Part shown: piece by piece, positions 59,025 to 64,000 of the stretch
How positions within the stretch are numbered: position 1 is the first letter of the stretch
How the letters are laid out: each line of letters begins with the position of its first letter
NCBI RefSeq assembly: GCF_001723285.1
Contig: NZ_LPWG01000002.1
Coordinates: 186,001-250,000, forward strand
Length of the DNA: 64,000 bases
Source of the DNA: Methyloceanibacter methanicus
Lineage (GTDB): Bacteria; Pseudomonadota; Alphaproteobacteria; Rhizobiales; Methyloligellaceae
Direction: 5' to 3'
The notes under the pieces: model-generated
The model's database searches: none
Told to the model about the DNA's origin: nothing
What the model saw: only the letters and a program-made list of their open reading frames with translations
Made by a program: the position numbers and the translations under genes

Positions 59025-59242
59025 GCTTCGTTGCTCGCTGGGATCGTTGCGCGACCCATGATTGCCGTCGCGGTGGCGAGGTGTTGATAGCGAATGCGAT
59101 CTGCCAAGTCTAGCTGGCCCGGGGCCCGCTCGGGCCCGCGATGAGCGCGATTAGGCATGACCCCAGAATCCGGCTCCCCCGCTATTGCCTCGTTCCAGTG
59201 ATCGATCTAAGAACGACCTTGGTTCAGATGAGGAGCTGCCGC

Positions 59243-60610
59243 GTGAAAATCTGCATGATCGGGGCGGGCTATGTGGGCCTGGTCTCCGCAGCCTGCTTTT
59301 CGGACTTCGGCTGGAACGTCACCTGCGTCGATAACGATGAGGACCGGCTCGCGCAGCTCGAGCGCGGCGAGATTCCGATCTACGAGCCCGGACTGGACGA
59401 TCTGGTTGCGCGCAATGTCGCGAAGGGCCGCATGTCCTTTTCCGGGTCCTTGCCCGAGGCCGTCAGCGACGCGGACGTCGTGTTCCTCGCGGTTGGTACG
59501 CCTGTCCGGCGCGGCGACGGATATGCCGATCTCACCTATGTCTTCGAGGCGGTGGAGGAACTTGCGCCGCATGCGCGTAGCAACGTGGTCATCACGACGA
59601 AGTCGACCGTGCCGGTGGGGACCGGCCGTGAGATTGAGCGCCGCCTCAGACAGCTCCGCCCCGATGCCGATTTCGCAGTGTGTTCGAATCCCGAGTTCCT
59701 GCGCGAGGGCTCGGCGATCCGCGACTTCACCCATCCCGACCGCGTGCTTGTCGCTGCCGCGGATGGCCGCGGCCGCGAGGTCATGGCACGCCTCTACGAG
59801 CCGATCGCGCTGCGGGACGCGCCGGTCATGTTCGTCAGCCGCGAATCGGCGGAGCTTGCGAAATATGCCGCCAATGCATTCCTCGCCATGAAGATCACCT
59901 TCATCAATGAGGTCGCCGATCTCTGTGAAATGGTTGGGGCGGATGTCAGCGAGGTGGCCAACGCGGTCGCGCCGACGGGCGCATCGGGGACAAGTTCCTG
60001 CACGCGGGGCCGGGCTATGGCGGGTCGTGCTTCCCGAAGGACGTCAGTGCCATTGTGCCGGACGCGCGGGAAGCCAAGAGCCCCTTGTTCTTTGGTGGAG
60101 CAGGTCGAGAAAGCCAATCTGGAGCGCAAGATCGCCATGGCGGCGCGCGTCGAAGCCGCGGCCGGGGGTACGGTCCGGGGCAAGACCGTCGCCGTGCTCG
60201 GCGTGACCTTTAAGCCGAATACGGACGATATGCGCGAGGCGCCGAGCCTCGTGATCCTGCCGATGCTACAAGCGCGGGGCGCGGAAATTCGCGCTTGCGA
60301 TCCGCAAGGCCGTTCCAACGCCGAGGAGTTGCTGCCCGGCGTATCGTGGTTCGCCGATCCGCTTGAGGCGGCACGAGATGCGGACGTGCTCTTGGTGCTG
60401 ACCGAGTGGAACGAGTTCCGGGCGCTCGACCTGAAGGCGCTGCGGGCTACGATGAATGGAGACGTTCTCGTCGACCTGCGGAACGTGTACGCACCGAAGC
60501 TCGCCGCGGAAGCCGGCTTCGTCTACACGGGCGTCGGGCGGGGCCATGTGGGGCCGGAGATGGGCAAAAATGCTCACGACCGTGGCGTAGCCGAGACAAT
60601 CGCAACCTAG
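59243..60610 (+). CDS. ugd: UDP-glucose 6-dehydrogenase, with a compensated frameshift
   Basis: GTG 59243 follows GAGGAG; about 455 residues. It oxidises UDP-glucose to UDP-glucuronate. NAD loop [25 protein letters not shown]; then [17 protein letters not shown]. Between about 59967 and 60093 the frame is shifted: the active-site segment [19 protein letters not shown], with the catalytic Cys, is in the next frame. A lost G at 59967-59971 and an extra T in 60091-60093 explain it. The end, [14 protein letters not shown] and [10 protein letters not shown], is normal. Confidence 0.94.
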   Translation: MKICMIGAGYVGLVSAACFSDFGWNVTCVDNDEDRLAQLERGEIPIYEPGLDDLVARNVAKGRMSFSGSLPEAVSDADVVFLAVGTPVRRGDGYADLTYVFEAVEELAPHARSNVVITTKSTVPVGTGREIERRLRQLRPDADFAVCSNPEFLREGSAIRDFTHPDRVLVAAADGRGREVMARLYEPIALRDAPVMFVSRESAELAKYAANAFLAMKITFINEVADLCEMVGADVSEVANAVAPTGASGTSSCTRGRAMAGRASRRTSVPLCRTRGKPRAPCSLVEQVEKANLERKIAMAARVEAAAGGTVRGKTVAVLGVTFKPNTDDMREAPSLVILPMLQARGAEIRACDPQGRSNAEELLPGVSWFADPLEAARDADVLLVLTEWNEFRALDLKALRATMNGDVLVDLRNVYAPKLAAEAGFVYTGVGRGHVGPEMGKNAHDRGVAETIAT

Positions 60611-60673
60611 CGGGATGGTCGGGGATTGACGCTTAGCCGGGTCTAGCCCTGCGCGCTGATTGGCCGGGGGTTA

Positions 60674-60687
60674 GCTTGCCGGCAAGC
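60674..60687. repeat. 14-bp perfect palindrome between ugd and the methyltransferase operon
   Basis: GCTTGCCGGCAAGC reads the same on both strands. It lies about 60 bases past the ugd stop. A transcription-factor site or a stem (no T-run follows) are both possible. Confidence 0.3.
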
Positions 60688-60797
60688 GGCGAATGTGGCT
60701 GCTGCCAGTGGAGCCTTTGGTAGCATTGCGTGCGGGCTCTGTGCGCACGCTTCGACAGTTCGCACGGACGCGAAATTTGATCCGACTTGCCTGTCTG

Positions 60798-62411
60798 CTA
60801 CTTTTTGGTCCTCGTCAATTTGCGAAGAGATCGTAGCGGTTGCGTAACCTTCCAACTAACGGTTTGCGTCAGTCGGGCTAGTTTGTTGTTTGCGGCGCGT
60901 AGCTCGTCGCGCAACGTCCTGACTTTGTCGCCCGATATCGTCAATTCGTTATGCAACCGGTCCAGGTCCTTATGTGACTCTGTCAATTCGTTGCGCAACC
61001 GGTCCATGTCCTTATGTGATTCTGTCAATTCGTTGCGCAACCGGTCGACGACGTTACGCGATTCCGCCAATTCCATGCCCATCTTGGTAGAAATTCTTTC
61101 GTCTAACTGACGCTGAGTTTCCACTAGCTTCGCAATTGGTTTCTGAAGTTGGCTGGTCCTCCCATCGACTAGATCCCGGATGCGCTTGGCCATAACGGTA
61201 TGGCCTCTTTGCATGTCTGCGACCCAGTCGTTTTGGACCAATACGCTGGTGAGCATATCTTGGGTTGTTAAGGGGCAAGGAGGCAACAAGCCACTATCCA
61301 AGCGGTCCATGCAATAGACGGACAAGTCGTGGTAGGACGCAAGCTTCGTTGGTGGGGTGAACCCCGGCATCTCGGCTAGGGTATCGACCAGCGACCGATG
61401 AAAGAACGTCATTTCACCGAGCCTAATCGGGAAATCGTAGCCTGAAATGATGACGCGTTTCTTTGCCTTACTGCAAATCCGATGGATTAGGGCCTCAAAC
61501 TCGGTTGGGCTTGGGCAATGAATGACAACCTCGAAGCAAAGAACGACATCGGCGGGGTCGACTTCGGCCTCCAGGATCGAGCCATGGACGAAAGTCCAAT
61601 CCGGACGCGAACGACTTGCTCTTTGAATAGCCTCTTCTGAGACATCGACTCCCGTATAATTCTCTATTTCCAGCTCACGGAGCACCTCGAGATCGCCGCA
61701 GCCGAAGTCCAGGACGCTCACTTCGCCGATTGGAATGTTTCGCAGCAAGAGGAGCTGTTTGAGGTACTTGTAGATACCGCGCGAGCCAATCCCGCTGCCG
61801 AGAGCCGGATTCATCTCGTACCGGTTGTTCCAGAACAGTCGGTTCGAATGCGAGTTCCGCAGCAGTAGGCGAAATTCGTGTAGGCGTTGCCCGCTGCGTT
61901 CCTCGAGAGCTCCGATCCTCCGGGCGCCAAGGCCGTCGACAAAGTCGTCCAGCCTCACCAATCCGTCTCCCAGCGTCTCACTCAGGTCCAACGCATCTTG
62001 TGGAGGTAGTCCGTCCCCGTCGCAGTTGCCGTCGTCGACAACAAGACAGATATGACCGTCGTCCGTGAGGGTTCCAGGCGCGGTGACGCTGAACTTGCGA
62101 ATCGCGATGAGCCCGACCTTCATTTTAAGGACGAGCGTATCCTTTGGAGGGGCTTCAAGGGTGTCGCCTTCCAAGTAGAAATGTACTCTGTCATCACGAA
62201 GCTCATTTGCGAGAATGCTCCAATCCACCTCGTCGCCGTCAGGGCAGGGCTCCATGAAAACGACGAGATCGAGAATTGGGTTCTCGATAAAGGCTCGGAT
62301 CGTAATGATCTGATAATAGAGATCAATCAGAGCGCGTTGGCGGCAGACAGAGTGGAAAATGATGCGCACAGGACTGAGCGGCATCCCCACCTGTTCAATC
62401 GTGTCGGTCAT
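60798..62411 (-). CDS. Methyltransferase with C-terminal repetitive coiled coil (WbdD-like layout)
   Basis: 537 residues. Residues 1-190 are an unrecognised N-terminal domain. Motif I of a class I methyltransferase is VSVLDFGCGDLEVL (about 232-244) with YTGVDVSEEAIQRA after it. Residues about 405-517 form a coiled coil, whose part 449-495 consists of 14-residue repeats like DRLRNELTESHKDM. It ends SWKVTQPLRSLRKL, a basic amphipathic tail resembling those on membrane-bound glycan enzymes. In WbdD a methyltransferase/kinase caps the glycan and a coiled coil sets chain length. No kinase domain is seen here. More AT-rich than flanking genes. Confidence 0.8.
   Translation of the reverse strand: MTDTIEQVGMPLSPVRIIFHSVCRQRALIDLYYQIITIRAFIENPILDLVVFMEPCPDGDEVDWSILANELRDDRVHFYLEGDTLEAPPKDTLVLKMKVGLIAIRKFSVTAPGTLTDDGHICLVVDDGNCDGDGLPPQDALDLSETLGDGLVRLDDFVDGLGARRIGALEERSGQRLHEFRLLLRNSHSNRLFWNNRYEMNPALGSGIGSRGIYKYLKQLLLLRNIPIGEVSVLDFGCGDLEVLRELEIENYTGVDVSEEAIQRASRSRPDWTFVHGSILEAEVDPADVVLCFEVVIHCPSPTEFEALIHRICSKAKKRVIISGYDFPIRLGEMTFFHRSLVDTLAEMPGFTPPTKLASYHDLSVYCMDRLDSGLLPPCPLTTQDMLTSVLVQNDWVADMQRGHTVMAKRIRDLVDGRTSQLQKPIAKLVETQRQLDERISTKMGMELAESRNVVDRLRNELTESHKDMDRLRNELTESHKDLDRLHNELTISGDKVRTLRDELRAANNKLARLTQTVSWKVTQPLRSLRKLTRTKK
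60930..61075 (-). repeat. 42-bp tandem repeat inside the coiled-coil coding region
   Basis: The word CAATT recurs exactly at 60942, 60984, 61026 and 61068, i.e. a period of 42 bases or 14 codons. The copies 60983-61024 and 61025-61066 are nearly identical; the outer copies are diverged. Because 42 is a multiple of three, unit gain or loss would lengthen or shorten the coiled coil by two heptads without frame damage. Confidence 0.9.
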
Positions 62412-62423
62412 CAGGCGCCCTAC

Positions 62424-64000
62424 TTATCGCAACAGACGACGTGCGATTGGTCTTGCAACGTCGATAACTGGGCGGGGAAGTACGGCCTTGACGCGCTCCT
62501 TCCAACGAGCGTCGGAGGATGCCCGTGGAGGCGAGGCGGCGAGGTCGTCAGCCACCGCCTCTTTGCAGAGCGGAGCGCTGTAGAGCGTTGCTTCCAAAAA
62601 GCCGAGATCGACACGAAGGCTGAGCGGCAGCGGCATGATGCGCTCGGTCCCAACGGCGAATCCCGCAGCACGCAACTCCTGGACGATCGAGCTTAGTGTG
62701 CCGTGTTGGTCGCGCGCCTCCACCGCCTTGCCTTCATTCAAGATCCAAAGGTCCTGCGAGCGCTTTTCCAGATCGAGTGTGAGGTACAATTTGCCGCCCG
62801 GCTTGAGCGTCGTGGCGATGACCTTGATCAGATTTCGCCGAATGTCTGCGGGCATGTGCTCGATCACGCTGATGGAATACCAGGCGTCAAAAGATCTCGG
62901 CTCATACGTTTCAGCGCGCATCTCGGCATTGAGACTCGAGATCCGCGAATGAACCTTGCCATAGTCGTAGAAGCCCCACTCATTGAACTGCGATGCGCCC
63001 TCGTTAGAAACAATGCGCGTATGGCTATCGACCGTGCGAACGTCCGCCCCTCGATTGGCAAGTGCGAATGGCAGGGCCGATAGTCCGGCGCCAAGATCGC
63101 CGATGCGCTGCTGGCGCAGGTCTGAGCCAAAGCACGAGAGCAACCAGGGATATTCAAACAACCTCGGTGTGTGTTCCGTATACCAACCAAAAACGGCACG
63201 GGATATCGACACGCATTCGACCAAGGCATCACCGAATTCCGAGCTCGCAATCGCCGAAGCGAGCAGCGCATCATCCATATCGTTCTTAGCGCCTTGCTTG
63301 CCGATTTGGGGGACGAAGTCGCACTCACCTATAAGCACGTCGCCGCCGCCGACGTTTCCGGCTTTGTAGACATGAGCAAAGCGACCGGTCTCTTCCATCA
63401 TGAGGGTCAGCGAGCGAAAGTCTCCCGGAATCGTGCTGTCTTTGGTCCACGAGACATCCGGCCCAACGACGATCAACCGCTTCTGAGTGCGTGCGGCGAG
63501 GGCCGCAATGAGTGCGTTGATATCCTCACCTTCGGCCTCTGCAGCGAATAGATCGGTGCACAAGACGATTTCATATTGCCCGTCGTCGTTTTCGAGTTCG
63601 GCCAAGCCTTGGTTGAGGATTTCCAGGTTGGGATAGCGCCGTGCCGCCGCATGGGCCTCGCGTTCGCGGGGCTCGAGTGCCTTGTAGTTACTGATGTCGA
63701 GGCCGAGGATGTGTGACGCGGTTCCGCACCGGAAATCGAGCGTGCTCTTCGAGCGGCAAATACCGTACGTGACGAGCAGATGCCGCAAGGCCTCTTGGTT
63801 GCTTTTGACCACAGTCTCGCTTCTCTTCCGCGCGCTGCTTTCTGGCGCGTCGCTACTTTTTAACAACATTGAAGTGGAAAGGGGCTCGATGTTTTCATTG
63901 ATCGTTTGGATGACTGCATCAATTGCCAAAGTTCCGCAAGGGCCTAGCCTCCCATCGTCATCGAGATTGTCGTGATAATGAAGGATTAGAGGCCTTTCGG
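62424..64000 (-). CDS. Tandem methyltransferase-like protein (cut by window edge)
   Basis: 501 residues from TTG 63929, but the frame is open to the window edge and reads sensible residues (RPLILHYHDNLDDDGRLGP), so the true start is probably outside. Two Rossmann domains: the first has a degenerate motif STLDFRCGTASHILGLDI; the second is convincing (RIGDLGAGLSALPFALANRG, AWYSISVIEHMPADIRRN, LKPGGKLYLTLDL). Twelve bases separate it from the coiled-coil methyltransferase, so the two form an operon. Likely glycan modification. Confidence 0.8.
   Translation of the reverse strand, partial: ERPLILHYHDNLDDDGRLGPCGTLAIDAVIQTINENIEPLSTSMLLKSSDAPESSARKRSETVVKSNQEALRHLLVTYGICRSKSTLDFRCGTASHILGLDISNYKALEPREREAHAAARRYPNLEILNQGLAELENDDGQYEIVLCTDLFAAEAEGEDINALIAALAARTQKRLIVVGPDVSWTKDSTIPGDFRSLTLMMEETGRFAHVYKAGNVGGGDVLIGECDFVPQIGKQGAKNDMDDALLASAIASSEFGDALVECVSISRAVFGWYTEHTPRLFEYPWLLSCFGSDLRQQRIGDLGAGLSALPFALANRGADVRTVDSHTRIVSNEGASQFNEWGFYDYGKVHSRISSLNAEMRAETYEPRSFDAWYSISVIEHMPADIRRNLIKVIATTLKPGGKLYLTLDLEKRSQDLWILNEGKAVEARDQHGTLSSIVQELRAAGFAVGTERIMPLPLSLRVDLGFLEATLYSAPLCKEAVADDLAASPPRASSDARWKERVKAVLPRPVIDVARPIARRLLR

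Noticed and set aside
60643..60855. A 70-codon minus-strand frame
   Set aside because: It overlaps the 3' end of the coiled-coil methyltransferase gene and lacks start signals.
60930..61075. Regular repeats that could be a CRISPR array
   Set aside because: The 42-bp units follow each other without spacers and keep one open frame coding a coiled coil.

Overview
The window looks like chromosomal DNA of a GC-rich alphaproteobacterium, most probably of the order Hyphomicrobiales (Rhizobiales). The evidence is gene order and content: hisB-DUF2628-hisH-hisA-hisF-hisE-coaA, hslVU facing hisB, a neighbourhood of dapB, gpmA, nth and an adenosine kinase gene, an IalB-family protein, and GTG/TTG starts in places. 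The genus cannot be fixed from the sequence alone. I see no tRNA, rRNA, CRISPR array, transposase or phage gene, and no gene-free stretch longer than about 300 bases.

Layout. 1-1.3 kb: end of an MltA lytic transglycosylase and an Smr-domain protein. 1.4-5.2 kb: a run of exported proteins (thioredoxin-like, a three-repeat Cys-rich protein, a TPR protein and a companion) that I could not match to a known system. 5.3-7.8 kb: hslU, hslV and a DUF2939 protein on the minus strand. 7.9-12.7 kb: histidine synthesis and coaA. 12.7-35.4 kb: housekeeping genes (adenosine kinase, CysZ-like, nth, gpmA, dapB, GGDEF-EAL, typA, oxalate decarboxylase, argG, rlmN, RNA methyltransferase, quinone reductase, phosphatase, RNA ligase-like, aldo/keto reductase). 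35.6-40.2 kb: an Aat-like transferase, a Wzx-like flippase, and a TPR protein next to a probable pseudokinase.

40.3 kb to the right edge is a surface-polysaccharide locus. It has an ABC-2 exporter pair (Wzm/Wzt type), glycosyltransferases, complete dTDP-L-rhamnose synthesis (rmlCBDA), GDP-mannose synthesis (manC), UDP-glucuronate and probable UDP-galacturonate synthesis (ugd and an epimerase), three sulfotransferase-fold proteins and four methyltransferase genes. One methyltransferase carries a C-terminal coiled coil encoded by an exact-period 42-bp repeat. This resembles the WbdD architecture, in which a coiled coil measures glycan length, and it is the most interesting single item here.

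Quality warning. At least 15 genes, including essential ones such as hisE and coaA, are broken by apparent one-base indels. Deletions mostly lose a G or C from a short GG/CC run; insertions lengthen homopolymers. Both strands and all functional classes are affected. This looks like residual sequencing or assembly error rather than gene decay, and I annotate the affected genes as CDS with the frame break noted. Conserved motifs continue in another frame after each break.
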